Assembly (NCBI GenBank): GCA_015179125.1
Contig: WHVA01000035.1
Location: 332,785 to 396,784, forward strand
Reading direction: 5' to 3'
Source of the DNA: Gautieria morchelliformis
Taxonomy: Eukaryota > Basidiomycota > Agaricomycetes > Gomphales > Gomphaceae
DNA length: 64,000 nucleotides
Shown: positions 1 through 13,087 of the stretch, piece after piece
Layout: every line of letters starts with the position of its first letter
How positions within the stretch are numbered: the first letter of the stretch is position 1
Made by a program: the position numbers and the translations under genes
The notes under the pieces: generated by a model
Told to the model about the DNA's origin: nothing
What the model saw: the letters and a program-made list of their open reading frames with translations, nothing else
The model's database searches: none

Positions 1-1441
1 GAGCACTTTAAAGAGAGCAGTAAGAAGGAGTAGCAGAGGCCCGAGAAAAAGCAAGCGACGGCCTTCGCACTTAAAGGACAACTCCGACTAATTATAATTG
101 GGTCCTGATTACGTTGCCACTCCGCTTCTGCCGCCTCCATACCCAGATCATAACTTCTCTGGCGCGCGTCCCGTCCTTATACTCGTTTTTGCTCCCATCT
201 TCCCACAGATCTCTATGTCGGCTTCGACGTGCGCCCGAAACCAGGGTCATCCTATCCCGGCTGCTGATAGACGGACCGACATTGCTATGGTCCTGGAAGG
301 AACCATGTGTACAAGACACCAAGTAGCCAGCGCTGCTTTGAACAGTTCGGACGTCTGGATTCCTGCGTGTGTCACAGTGGCGTTGGAGACACGTTTTGTA
401 ACATGTGTTTTGCTCCAAGGACAGGCACTGACCGAGATCCCGGAGGGCGATCCTCGTCAAAGGCATCAAACCGCGAAGACGTCTTGGGCGTTATAAAGCT
501 GGCACTGATATAGCTCGATATCATTAGAAGACCGGGCTAGGCGTCTGGGGGCTGCTGGCATTCAGTTTGGGTCCCACAATCGGCTAATAAGTGGTCCCCG
601 GGATTGGCCTTGCGGTCACTCGTCGGACACAACGCTGCAGAATCAAGCAGTCGACACTTTAGAAGAGCGCCCATCTACTGGGACCCTTGTGACCGGAAAT
701 GAAGCCCTAAAGTGAACAAGGATCTGAAAGAGGATGAAGGGGATGCGACATGACCGTAGGAACCGGAAAATCTGTGGACATGAGTGGTCGTGAGACGGAG
801 GGAACCGAATTCCAAAGGCTTTGTGGCGTTCTTCAAGGCAGCTAACCATATGCGGTATTTTGCTGATCTTCCTCAAAGACCGCGATACGCGTGATCTTCG
901 GCACCCCGAAAACGCCGTCAGCTGCAATCTCATTCAATTGGTGAGATTGAGCCGCCCTCGAAGTAAAGGCCCAACAACTTGAACTCCTCTAGATTCATCG
1001 CTCGAAATACAGCGCGAGAACAGCTCGGTCAGGGCAAGCCATGGTCAAGAATCGTGAGGAACGCGTCCATGTCACGACTGTCACACCGCGTTCAACCAAT
1101 CCATACACCCGGGTCGTGGCCTGGAAAGCCGTGTGACAAGGATCATTGACCCGCCACAAAAGGCTAGGGCGAAAGGCTCCAGCTCTCGACTCGCTCACGT
1201 ATTGGTAGATAGCCCTGGGTCTCTTAGCAACCTACGAAGTGAGACTTCTTGCTTCTTGCTTTTAATCATCTGACACCAGCTTCTTTTGACAATTAAACAT
1301 TAGACACGGAAAAACAAGAGGCTTCAAAGAAGGTTGCCGGAATGTCATGGCCCGCCAAATAAATGGAACCAGAGGGTGGGTACCGGCTCCTTCTTACCAA
1401 CAACAAGTTCCTTTCCAGCGTTAAGGTTATCGTCTGAGGTC
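1..1441. other. No identifiable gene (left edge to PLK4-like gene)
   Basis: Short open frames exist on both strands (the longest about 130 codons near 98-496) but they overlap antisense, show no recognisable domain and no convincing splice structure. I see no tRNA, repeat array or transposon end. It could contain the 3' end of a gene lying outside the window or the downstream region of the kinase gene to its right. Confidence 0.4.
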
Positions 1442-4400
1442 TCAGACATTGCAGTCTTGAATATCAGCCGATGACGCTCCGTTTCCGTGCCAGGCAATAG
1501 AAAGAGGATTTTCTGATTGTGCCGATATGGGCGTCGATCTGCTTGCCCTCGTGTCGGACATCGGAAAGGCCTCCGGACTTTGAGGCGTTAACACGGCTCC
1601 AGTTATTCTAGTTCCATCAGGTTTCAATGAATGGTCGATAACGTCGCCCAGTGGAGTGTTCTTCTCTTCGGTACGTGGTCTAGCAACCGTGTAAATTTCT
1701 TCTGCTGCTTCTGCAAGTTTGACCCCTTCGATAAGACAGACGAGTCCTTGACGCTCCTCCGGAGTCATATTCAACATGAGATCGCCACCAAGCTTTAGTC
1801 GTTCTGCCGTAATAGCTTCAGATTTGGAGATCCATTCGCCTCTTCCCCTTTGTGTGTAAGACGGGGCGTAACGTGAGAGCTCCAGGATGCCTTGTTGCCT
1901 GGAGAATTTAATTTTCAATTTGACAAACGAGTCAGCAAGTTTTCCCGAGACATAACGTTTCTCCTTCAAACCGTGGGACGGACATGGAAATGATGCATGT
2001 ATGTCTCCTTTTGGTCTGTTGGACATAACAGAGAACTGCGCTTGAGGTGTGTACCAAACCATCTATACATTTTGATCATAAAACAAAACCGACCCAAGGA
2101 TATATCGGGTAGGGCGTACCCATGGCGTTCGCCTCTTCACAGACTCCAGATATTTTGATGCGAATGTGTAGCTTTCCCAATAACTTTCTGGTAGCTCATC
2201 GAGGTTCCACGTCTCCCTAGGCTCAGACAGTATACAAGGCGTGCTCAAGTGAGGGGCCTCGTAAACCTTGATCTAACGATGATATCCGTGACAAAATCTC
2301 CGTCACTAATAATTGTGGGATTCGCCTACCTCCTGGCCATCGGGACTGACACACAATACGCGATTGCCTCTACTACCAGCTCGTCGATCTCCTTCTCTGA
2401 GGTCCACCAGAATATTGAGGGAAGGAAGAATGACTAGTTGACCATGTGCTACCTTATAGGTCTGAGGTAAAAGTGGAGTGACTTGAAGGCTTTTCGGGAA
2501 ACTGGTTCTAGGAATGGGTATGGGATGCTCATAAGGTAGCATCGATGGTAATGTCAAGGTATCCTTCTGTCGATAATGCCAAGTGCGTTTTTCCCGTGTT
2601 GGAGTTGTTGGCGGCGGGGAAAGGGATGCTGTATCACCTGGACCGCCTCCTCGGAGTAAAGACTGGTCGAGGTGTGTCTCTGTCGGAGAAGGGAGACCTG
2701 AGGTTAGAACGGCCTGATCCTCTGTTGCATTTTTGAACCCTGGCATCCTTTCCGCGGTCACCACACTCTTTACGTGTCCAGGGTGGCCCCAGAAGGGCCT
2801 CCTGAGGTTTCCCACTTCCCCGAGAGCTTTCCTAACCGTCTTCAAAGATCTGGACTCTAGTTCCGTACTTTCAGCAACAGTAAGCGACGCTGAGCGATAA
2901 GGAGATTTGTCATTTTCCAGCAGTTGACGGGACGATAATTTCCTCCAAGCATCCTGGATTGTAGCTGGCGCCAGCACAGATGACGATGTTGGATATAGAC
3001 GAGGGCGGGATGAAGCCTCGTGCATGTTCAGAAGAGTAGCCTTGACGGTCACTGCTGATGTGGGAATGCTCACGGAAGGATATGAGACACCACCGCCTAT
3101 TTTGTTCTTCGAATCTTGTTTAGCTCCGTCATTGAGGTTTGATATTGTCGACGGTGCGCTTCCGTGAGCCTCCATAGTCTCAAACTTAATACCCTGACAA
3201 CGTTCCGAACGTTCCTTCTTACCCTTGGAGCAAGTCGGAGGGTTCGTGAGACTTTGCTCTGGCAATGATGGATCCAAAAAAGTATGTGCAAGCACGACTT
3301 TTAAAGGCGTTCGATGCCGGGGATTCTGTACAGAGGCAATAAGATCGGTCCTTGGAGAAGAGATTCTTAGGACGAACAATCTTTAAAAGTCCGCTGGCCA
3401 GATCGTGACCTTGATGTGAAAGCTCCATGCTTGCTGGAAATTTGTATGAACCATTTGATTCAAACTGCATTTTGATAGAACCGTTACAAAGGTGATTATT
3501 TAAAGATCAAAACTATTGGAAATATTGATTTAGCACACTTACCTCGAACTGAGAAGAACCAGTAAGAACAGCTACAATTAAGCAACCGAGGGACCACAGA
3601 TCTGATACAAAGCTGCAGGATCCATTGTTGGCTATCTCACTTCAACGCATCATTAAACCGCTGTGAGGACTGGCTGTGATTGCTAGAGAAACCAACTGAC
3701 GGTGCAATATAGTTTGATTTCTTGCAGAGGATCGTATGAGGTACTTCTGAATCGGGATCTGATCTTAGATCAAGTGTCGATTGGTCAGGACATTTGAGTT
3801 TCTGTCCAGAGTCAATCGTGCCGTATCCTTGAGTCGACATCTGATGTCACAAAGTGAGTGGCCACTTACTATACGTCCATCACCCGTAATGAACACATTG
3901 TGAGGCCTGATGTCTCCATGAACAATTCCATGTGAATGTAGATGTGCGAGACCTTCAACAACTCTCCGGACGATAGGTCGAAGCTGTGCTTCAGACAGAC
4001 TCGGAGGAAAGGTCGAACTTGTTTCTCCGAGTTCTGTGCGTAAGGGGTGATTGATTAATCGACAAATACTGCCCCCCTCACAAAATTCGAGGACGCGGTA
4101 GTGAAATCCCGAAACCGTAAACGAAGAATGGACAGATATTAAAGCAGGGTGATGAAGCGATCGGATGGATGTTGTTGAAAGAGTGTCGAAGTCGAGCAGA
4201 GGGTGGGACAGGGAGAACTGTTGGCAAGGTAAGGAGTCGTGTACCGTAGAAATATATGCGGATTGTTAATCGAATATCAAACTTATTACAACTTTATTCA
4301 GCGACTCACAGCTTTGATGGCCACCTTTCTACCATATAACCGGCCTCTGGTACAGGTTGAGAGGTAAACGACGGATATAGAGCCCCTTTCTAAAACCTTC

Positions 4401-4555
4401 TCCAGCAAATAGCTCTGAAAACCAGAGGCATTATGCATTAAGAACTTGTGTAACTTTTCAAGTGCCAACATGCTTAAACTAATGAGCACTTCATCATTCG
4501 AGCGTACCTCAAGCCTGTCGGGATTATCAATGCTTGTGATAGTAGAGGTATTCAT
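1442..4555 (-). CDS. Polo-like kinase 4 (SAK)-type protein with degenerate kinase core
   Basis: Eight exons splice cleanly in phase: 4555-4310, 4217-3870, 3801-3693, 3631-3543, 3464-3378, 3325-2330, 2272-2120, 2062-1442, giving about 882 residues with introns of 52-92 nt. The N-terminal half is a protein kinase fold: VAIK lysine near residue 81, hinge EFCEGGS, catalytic loop HGDIRPHN near 183-189 (HGD instead of HRD), F-helix region SDLWSLGCL, and a C-lobe end NPRHRTPL...FLDPSLP. Where DFG is expected the protein reads KLKCPDQ (199-205), and APE is IAPS. After a low-complexity linker comes a block (KVAHGQLVILP, LREGDRR, VSPDG) that resembles the cryptic polo box of PLK4, then a second polo-box-like region in the last exon. 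PLK4 family members control centriole duplication in animals; Dikarya lack centrioles, so the role here is open. Domain assignment is from pattern memory; a decayed or repurposed kinase is the main alternative. Confidence 0.68.
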
Positions 4556-4911
4556 TGGTCGCTTTTACTAGCCGGGTAGTTTCGTTGTACGACGATGTCT
4601 GGAGCAGTGACTCGGAGTGACGACGCGCCTGTGGCGTCCACGTGACCGCGACTCAACGCGCCAATGATTGATTCCGATTAGGTATCACAGAAACGTTTGC
4701 TGATATTACACCGCGGAAGACATATGCTGAATAATGGAGAGTTTCACGGAAAACAATGTTTGCTTCGTTTGTCAAGACAAAAACGCCAAGAACACTTATG
4801 TCTTTTCAGTAAGATTCTCCAATTTGTTGACACTTTTCTGTATATAAAATAGGTATCCAGACTTCGAAAATATAGGCCTTTTCGTGGTGACTCTGCCATC
4901 AGATCTCAAAA

Positions 4912-5969
4912 CTAAATACGTATCAATGATTCCTCCGTACAGAAGGGGCGACATATTTGAGCCTGATGGATATTGATCATGTTAGTGTTTGTTTTCACTC
5001 CCTCTTTACGCCTTTTGCTTGTGCTTGAGTCAATCTGAGCGACCCAGCTATGGCGTTGTATGAGTCGTATAGCAGCGCGAAAGGTATAATGACCCATCTG
5101 TGATGCGCATGTAGTTACGAATGTGGAACAGAGATAGATCAGGTAAACTACACACATGATATTCATGAACTGGAGTCATTGGATCAGGTGTCTGTAGTGG
5201 ATTTGTTGCCATTGGTGAGAAGGTTGGATACGCACAATGAGATAGACCCAGAGATACAACCAGTTGGATGTATTGAGAGAGGGTGACCCCTCGAGCCAGG
5301 AAGGGCCGAAGGTCATAAATCTGGCATGTAATGGATGAACATCACTGTACATTGTCGTATAAGGAATACCTAACCCGCCATACAGCTCGGCTGTGCTTAT
5401 GACAACAATCCAATAGTGTCGTGCTGGGTCATTCCTGACGAGCAGATAAACAATATAAGCAGCCATGGGTCCGGCCCCTAGCACCGTGAGGAGCTCGAGG
5501 GAAACAACCTGGATTGCTTCATTGGGACATGGAATTAACGTAAATTAGATAGACGCACAGTTGGGTCAGCGACACCCCACTTTGAGTCCGCTCGGGCGTA
5601 CTCCATCCCTGAACATCTCTCAGACCGAACTCAAAAGACAGCTGGGGATGCATTACTCACACAGTTCAGCAAATGGCCCTGTAGATGTCACGACCTGACG
5701 GCCAAATGTCGAAAGGTAAAGGAAGGAGCCCTCGAAGCTGAAGTGGATGAGAGCATCAAACGCCTATGTCAGGCAATATTAGCAGAGTATCAAAGTCGCT
5801 AGAAAGAGACTACCATCCAAATGAATGTGGCCCTGTCTGACCACTTCGCGCCCTTTGGAAGCAGTGTTCTGGACCCTACATGCGCGACGATGTATATAGC
5901 AAGTACACAACCTAGAGATGCCAATGACGTGGCCGTAAAAATCGATGGGGGCTCTGAGCTTTGAACCAT
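4912..5969 (-). CDS. EXPERA-domain membrane protein (emopamil-binding / sterol isomerase type)
   Basis: The start is the ATG at 5969: its exon (52 codons, 5969-5814) supplies a first hydrophobic helix and joins in phase to AFDALIHFSFEGSFLY. Further exons give FAEL-W-MEYARADSKWGVADPT, then VVSLELLTVLGAGPMAAYIVYLL, AELYGG joined across a 57-nt intron to FMTFGPSWLEGSPSL and NTSNWLYLWVYLI, then FMNIM. The acidic W/E/D positions and the ELYGG...TFxPxWLxGSPxLxTSN stretch are typical of fungal EXPERA proteins related to the delta8-delta7 sterol isomerase EBP. At least four membrane segments are visible, so it should sit in the endoplasmic reticulum and act in sterol metabolism or as a sterol-binding protein. 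The last exon is uncertain: an unspliced reading stops at 4912, while an alternative 32-nt splice would end near 5060. An open frame extends upstream of 5969 without an ATG and was not used. Confidence 0.75.
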
Positions 5970-8900
5970 ACTTCAAGGCAGAGAGCAATCGGGTAGGTCG
6001 TGTGAAAGTCGCTACACTGATACGAACCGGAGCTCGGTCGCTCGGAGCCGACTCCACGTGACACTCCGGGAAGCGTTATGCGAACTCTTACTCTGGCATT
6101 GACTTGTCGTCGAATACATGTCCTCGATCTTTATATATCATCAGGTTACCTTTTGGACACTCGCGGTTGAGCGACGCTGCCAGCGAGCCGAAATCAGTGC
6201 CCCGGCTAGGCTTACTCTTTAGCCTCTAAAGTATAGCTCCTCAATATTATATAGTCACAACTTCAATAACGAGCCCGCTATTTTCACCGTTAATTCTTCC
6301 AGATTCCGCCATTCACTCACTGGCGTTCCAATGGCAATGCGTACCTTTCTCTTTGGGTCTTCAGGTAATGATGCCTAGTTTACTTGCTAATCTAGACTGC
6401 AGGAGAAGTCAGCACGTGCAATGCAATATGCCCCCTTCCTTCCTTAACCCCCCCCTCGCTCCCTCTGATCCTTGACGTGAAATAGGCTCTACGCCTTTTT
6501 ATTCCCGAGCCTTCGTTACCGCAGCATTTCCGCAACACGACACCCCCGCAACACCATATTTATATTGGCCACTGATCGGAGAAGTTATTGGCGCTACATT
6601 CCTGAAGCGTGGATCTAGTAGGGCGTATTTTGGAAGGTGATCAATGGTCTCTCGAACTTCTGTGATCTTGTGGAAGTGACCAAGTCACGAGATTGGTCCG
6701 AATAACTTAGGATACGGTAGCCATCGAGCTACACGCCTGCTTTGAAGGTGCCGCTTCTCCCGTCACTATATTGGCGTTTTTTCCCGTCCATACACGGAAA
6801 ATGCATCCGTAGTCCAAGCCTAGTATGTGACCCATTTCATCGCTCTCTGATAGGCTCAGTTTGTGCGTGGGCACATTGTGACGGCGTTGATACCTGTGCG
6901 CCAATGTGAGTCCTTCCCACTAACATGCCTTCGAGCACACAGCGTTCATCCCTTTCGTCCGAAGTGCAAGGTCGCGCTGTACAAATCTTCATTTGTTACG
7001 TGCCGGCCAGAATCTCAGAGAATACTAATGGTGCTTATCCCTCTTGTGACGCTTGCTGCAATTGCCACATCCATAGGAGGCCAAACAGGAAAGAGAGACT
7101 TTCAATGAATAATGATATCCACAAGAACTACTGACTAGATCTGTAGACCGGCATCACTAATTCTGATGGTCAGACTCATGCGAACGGTTTGCACGGCACT
7201 GGAACTCTGTGACTCGGCGGACTACACCTCTGATCTTAATAACTCGTTTGCAACTTGCGAGGCATGCTGCGCGGCTCGAACGGTAGTGCAATACATGCAT
7301 ATATACTGAAGTCTATTGAAGATGCCAGTTCAAGCACAAGACCGTACCCATATTTGAGAGCCAGGCACATACTCAAAACTCTCATTCAGGATGTGTTACC
7401 GATGAAATGGATATTTTTACAACATATAACCGATGACAGCAAGAAGCCCCCCGTCGCCTCTCAATGATCCTAACGCCTAGCTGTCATGGCTTTCACCACC
7501 TAGAGATAAGGTGTATTGTAAGAAGTCCTGACTTCAGAAACTCGTGGGAAGACGGCCGCTAATGATTCCTACTTGCCCGTTAGCACATTCCTGCCAGTGG
7601 CGCAGTGGGGACGAGCCCGACAATCTGATCTTACAAACCAACAGAGCTACGTGGCACCTACGGGGACGAGGAGGGTTAGACATAATGTCAGAGACCAGCC
7701 TATCAATGAAATTGATTGAAAGAAGCGGTAGACGCACAGTGGACGTGGTGCCTCGTCGCTGCCGAAGCGCCAAAGACCCCTGCGCCACATCGGTCGACAT
7801 CGTGGTTCCAGAACCACATCCAGCTCTCCAGCTCCCCACTTGCCAGCGTACACGTGCATCCGACGCCTCGAGGATAAAGAGCTAGAGCTCACTATACAAC
7901 AGCACTTTCAACCTTGTACAAGCTTCTGGCATCTATGAACCATGCTGCAGGGCGTGCGGCTCACGCGCCTCGCAAACGATGGACTTAGAACGAGCGTAGA
8001 CAGGTGGCCACAAAGCATTTCGTTTCGACGATCAAGGGCACCTTTTAGTCGCCTTGTGACAGTTTAGATATTGTAGTCATCGAGCCAGTGGATAAGAGCC
8101 TAATAACCCAGATCGCAGGTGCATTTCGAAGGGTCCGCGGCCTTGGCATCTCGTCAATAGTGTCAAAGGACCAGTGGCCTCCCGGGAAAGACGTAGGGTT
8201 CTGGCCCATCTGAGTTCTGTAGAGAATCCCGTCAGCGGGGAAGCAGAGGGCCTCACCAGCTGCCGCACAACTTGCACCATACACTCAGAATCCTCATAAG
8301 CGGCAAATTAAATGTCATGTGAGCGGTGGTGCCCTAGCCGAAGTCCTAGACGCCATGACGGAGGGTAAGGACAGAATGGGATCTCAGAAATTGTGTATCG
8401 ATGGAGCCATCAGAACTCTGATCCCTTTACAGATATGGATATCATGACAAGTCTTTGACTCATGGTGTCATGTAAGGAGGTGCTATCCGGATATTTGCAT
8501 CTACATCAGAACTCGAAGGGCGGTGAGCAGGTAAAGTGGGATATCACCGTATGTGGAAGAATATATACTATTTAACACGACAAGAGAGAGGTGAAGCAGC
8601 GGGAAAGAAGGGAGGACTTGTACTGCCCGATCTAGTGCTGTTACTGTCGCAAGAAGTCATTCTCATGCGATGCGCGTGTCGGAAATGCACATGTACGACA
8701 CCACGTTTGGAACCAAGTTATATCATGCGCCCTTTGTACCTATGTTAGGTGTGGGAGGTGTGCGAGGAATTTGTAGCACTCCACAGAATAATACTGGTGA
8801 AGCTCAGAGAAGGTTGAAACTCCGACCAATTTTTTTGAATCATTGAATACTTAAGGGATGCTGGTGACTGTCCTCCGTAGAGGCCTCCAGATACCTCATA

Positions 8901-9498
8901 TCTATGGTGGTTTGCGATATTTCGCCACGGCAGCTGCGTCACGACCAGTGCCCTCACCTCGAGGTCTGATATACTCACTGGACCAAAGTATACTCACGTC
9001 TAAAATCTTGCACTGGTAGTAGGTTCGATCCAGAGCCCGACAGACCTCCTCGCCTCATTTGGGCGATCGTGTGAGACCAAGCTGAAAGTGGAGAGCTGGG
9101 ACGAGCTATGGAAGATGGGAGGGGCTGGAATGAGGAGGGCTGGCGTTGGTGTCAAGGATCGTCGGTACGTCCTGGAATCGGACAGCATACTTGCGTTCAT
9201 CATTTTGACTTAAATGTTGTTTATAGTTACATACTGTGGTCATTGGAGAAGTTTCGTCAAGGTCATGATCCAGCCGACTTCGCGCATCCCGAACGTCCAA
9301 AGAAGAAAATTCGAGGGTGAGTTCATCTCAGGCTCCAGCTCTGATCGATTTGGGAACATGTCCACAGCTGGGGGCCGTCTGTTCAGTTCGGAAAACGTAT
9401 ACGTTCTCGGCGACATCGATAACAAGCTCATGATTTCCTCCCACTGGATCCGAACTCAAGGGTAGGGTTATAGTAATGGGACTACAGGACGGAACCTT
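5970..9498. other. Long stretch without a recognised gene
   Basis: Several 60-115-codon frames occur on both strands (for example about 7544-7885 plus, 8045-8284 minus, 8745-8978 minus, 9108-9465 plus) but none shows a domain I know, and I could not build a multi-exon model from them. Around 6420-6560 there is a pyrimidine-rich stretch with a TATA-like sequence, which could be the promoter of an unrecognised gene or of the EXPERA gene. A sequence near 9023 resembles a tRNA T-loop but has no paired stem. Confidence 0.35.
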
Positions 9499-12302
9499 TT
9501 AGAATACTGGTGCATCGCGCAAAAACAACCTTGCTTCTTCGCGTTTAGCCCATCGCGCAACTCCATTTGCAGCCCCTACCGCGACTGTTTTAGGTAATCG
9601 AGGAGAAAGTGCGACGTAAAGCTCGAAAGGTTGAGTGATCTAAAAATCGTGGAGCGAGTAGTTTAGTAGATGAAGCATCTCAATGGAAATAGTGTACCCA
9701 GCCAAGGACAGCCTCTTTGTCCGTACGAATATATTGTAGCTTGAGTGTACTCCCCTGCCCCGACTTGGCGTGAATTGCATCGTGAACCTTCTGGTATATT
9801 GTAATCAAACTTTGTTATGCAACCAAGACACACAGCGAAAGGCAGCAAAGTGCAAACGTCAATACCCCTCACCCCAGCCTAATTCGAGGTGGACATACCG
9901 ACGTTGATCATCCTGAGATTGGTACTCCTCATCCCAAGTAGGGCTGGTTACCTGCACGTGCACTCGGCTTTTATATAGGAAATGTCGGAGACCTGGGATT
10001 CCCAGCTCAGAACACCCGTAAGGCGCCGCTTTGACTGCCGTGCGAAGCATAGGCATGAGTCCTGTTGTGTCGAGCACCTAGCGAAGACGTAGCAAGTCAA
10101 GTAGCCGCAAACAGGCTAGCCTGGCGGAATACCTTGACTACCCCGTCGCTCCATTTTTTCACAGCGTCAAAGTCACCTCCCCCACTTACAGTGACAAGAA
10201 CCAAGCCGCCCAGATAGCCAGAAGACTCATAGCTGGTGCCGATCTTGCCTGTATTTTCCTTCCAATCTTTGTCATCTGGCTGTGGCTCAACTTCATTCTC
10301 ATCTTTGGTTTCAGAGTGTGACGGGCCACTGTCTGGACGGCTCTCGATGTCAGAACAAGACGTGGTGGGAGCGGCGGTAGGCATTGTCGAACCCGCGTTC
10401 AATTTTAAGGTTGTGGAGGCAGTATTGGCTGGGGCCGAGCCTACGCTCTGCTGATTGTGGCTCGGCTCCAACGGTTCATGTTCCAGAAAGCATACATAAG
10501 CATGCACAAACCCTTGTGGGTTATATCTGGGCAGGCAAATAGGTAACCACGATGCCGGATTTGCAGCAACAGAGGGAGTATGTAGTGTATTCAATAGGAT
10601 ATTGAGATCTCAGTAACGAAGGCTTTAATTGGATGTCATAGCAAGACGAGTGTCAAGTTAAAACACACCAGTAGGGTGCACGCTGTGCTTCCTTGGCCGT
10701 ACTATGGTGATGACGCTGTCACTTGAGATCAACAGGGTATAGAGAATATCCTACAGACATAATTGAACAACGCTTAAGCATGGGAAGGGAACAGGTTAAA
10801 AAGACTCGAAGACGCCATATATCTGGTTTGAGCGGTTGTAGTGACGACTTACTAATCTTCCTCCACTTTTGGAGCTCGGGACAAGAGCATCGCCAGCGCG
10901 ATTTCGCAGCGAGGAGTCTATTCGTAATGATGACAGTGCAGATAATGTGGTGGAGAGTGCGAGGGTCGATTGTAAACGAGAAATAAGGGTATGAAGGAAT
11001 GTTTCTGTGCCTGCGAGGTAAAGAATGCGTCAGTGGCCATTTAAAGTACTCATGGCATCCTCACCTTCTAATAGGCGTCGCAAGTCGAAGTTAGTTCGAC
11101 GTTCGAATATCCGGCGTAGTTGGGACGCGGTCAATACGCTGAGGATTTGAAGGTGGAGATATTCGAGGTGCATACGGGCCTATTTTTATTTTACGCATCG
11201 GGGTTTTGATCAATTATGATCATGCCAACCGCAAGTCACATAGTAAACACGCACGACACTTTCAGGCTCTTTCCATCCGCTGACGCACACATAGTACAAT
11301 GGCGGCCGTAGGAAAAAGGTGATTCGCGTTGAACCTGCGTTGATACATCGTAATTTATCTGGGGTGGAAGGCGAATCCTGTGATGGGATGAGCGTGCTGT
11401 CTGCAAATACCGATATTAAGGCAGAAGTGATGCCAGTGATAGCTGCGAGATCCTCAGTGGCATTGGGCGGACGGCTGTACGACAGAATGTGGTGGACGGA
11501 TTAGAAATGAGGGCGACAATCCGAATAAGATCATAACCTTACGAAGACGGGCTTCCCCGCATCAGTGAATACAAAGTACTGCCGCTGAGGAAATTGCTCT
11601 CCTGTAAAGGGAAAAACACTCAGCATTCCAAAACATAAGGCGACCCCAAGACTGTGAATCGAGGCTATGTATGGGGAGTATTCGAAACGTTGTCATTGAG
11701 ATCTAAACGGGGACAAGAGCCCCTGGTATGGTTGGAGAGACGCAGACAGCATCGATATTTGCTTCCCACATGAAAGAACCGATATGAGTCGATGAATGGC
11801 ACGTACCTGGAGAATATAGTACCTCAGTGGCGTCAAGCGCCGATGGATCTTTTTGTGTTTGACGAAGACTAGAGCCTAATGCCAAACTGGTGTCGAGGAA
11901 AGAATGATTAACTATACTCAGAGGCGTACTTGTGGCCTTGCGTTTTAGTGACCTTCTCAAGTGATCTCTTAAAATCTTCTTCCTCTCCTCTCCGGTTTCT
12001 TTAGATTCTGCGAAAATGCCCTCAACCTGCTCTTCTGACTCGGTGATCTCAGCATCCTCCTCGTCCGGATCCCGGAGGATAATGGCCTCGTTTAGATCAA
12101 CATTGAATACAGACGAGGCAGGGCTGGAGGTTGATGTGGTGACATGGAGGCGAGGCGGGAGAGCCGTGAGAGTGCTCTGAGATGCGGTGCGTGACGGAGT
12201 ATATCTGGGGTGCAGTGACGAGACGGACACATATGGCGTAAGTCTTGGTGATGGAGAGGGAGTATGGGGGCGGGAAGGAGTACGCGGAGGTGTCGACGTC
12301 AT
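9499..12302 (-). CDS. MON1: MON1, vacuolar fusion protein (Rab7 GEF subunit)
   Basis: MON1 pairs with CCZ1 to form the guanine-nucleotide exchange factor that loads Rab7/Ypt7 on late endosomes and autophagosomes. The first exon (ATG 12302) encodes a Pro/Ser-rich, disordered N-terminus. Conserved MON1 blocks follow across many short exons: RQYFVFTDAGKPVF near 11,610-11,560, PLYYVCVSGWKEPES near 11,300-11,255, HTPS...PASWLPICLPRYNP near 10,590-10,520, GGDFDAVKKW near 10,170, AAPYGCSELGIPGLRHFLYK near 10,030-9975, VHDAIHAKSGQG...LKLQYIRT near 9790-9730, and a C-terminus with ELYVALSPRLPK and WAKREEARLFL, stopping at 9499. The insertion at 10,240-10,450 (acidic, Ser/Thr-rich) between conserved blocks looks like a species-specific loop. 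I did not resolve every intron; some exon edges remain approximate. The order and orientation of blocks make the identification secure. Confidence 0.85.
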
Positions 12303-13087
12303 GTTAGGCTACGCCAAGTTGGATGTGACTTTCAATTTCCGACATACTATGTACCAAATATAGAGCCAATAAGTCGCCATGTTAACTACATAAGATTACA
12401 GACTCGTCGTTCTTAATGTTCAATGAATCATGAAAGGTTATGTCGTCCACGTTACCATCTTGCGTATTGTGGCGCATACATACCAGTGAGAAGGAACACA
12501 TACTTGACCAAAAAATCTAGCCAGTATTTTCCTTTAGCTGAAAATTTCACAATCAAGAGCTAGAGAATCACGCGCACTCTGCCGATGTGAAATCGATGGA
12601 TGAGAAGGAACAAAGTGAAAATTTACCTGCGTAGCTTGGGGGAGGTGGTTCCAGCGTATGCAGCAGGATGCTTAATTGACGGTGTCAATCGCTTATGTTC
12701 CGCGACCCGAGTCGGAGTCGCGGTGGGTTGGCTCTTGAGCCGGACCAAATTTGCTATCTTCAAGGCACGTCTTACTTGCTATGTTTTTTTCGACAGAAGA
12801 ACACATGCCGTCCACTGTATAAACAAACCACCTACGGCGAGCTGTACATGTAGTCACGGACTCGGAGCGCACGTCGAGCGCACGTCTGGAGCGCACGTCT
12901 GGCTTTCTCACGTTACGAGATGTAAGAATTCTCCTGCGTGCCATCAGTAAATGTGTCTGGATTGAGCTGCCAGCGTCGCTCGTGTATCCCTGAATAGGAG
13001 CAGCCATTTATACGCCATAGGGCGAGCTATGTCAGCTGTGTTGGTTTTATTCGACCAACCCACTCGCACCCAACTGCTTACCCCGTC
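12303..13087. promoter_or_regulatory. Divergent intergenic region between MON1 and membrane-protein gene
   Basis: The two flanking genes point away from each other, so this 785-bp gap must hold both promoters. It contains three copies of GAGCGCACGTC at 12,865-12,875, 12,876-12,886 and 12,889-12,899. A 116-codon plus-strand frame (12,600-12,950) runs through it but carries no recognisable domain and crosses the repeat. Confidence 0.45.

Noticed and set aside
3185-3223. Intron in the PLK4-like gene starting GTAAGAAGG
   Set aside because: Possible acceptors give 29 or 38 nt, which break the frame; the unspliced frame runs through.
5970-6057. Upstream extension of the EXPERA gene
   Set aside because: The frame is open but begins with GTG and is out of register with the exon that splices correctly to the conserved part; the ATG at 5969 gives the membrane helix and the right phase.
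9018-9036. Possible tRNA T-loop (GGTTCGATCC)
   Set aside because: The flanking five bases do not pair and no acceptor, D or anticodon arms can be drawn around it.
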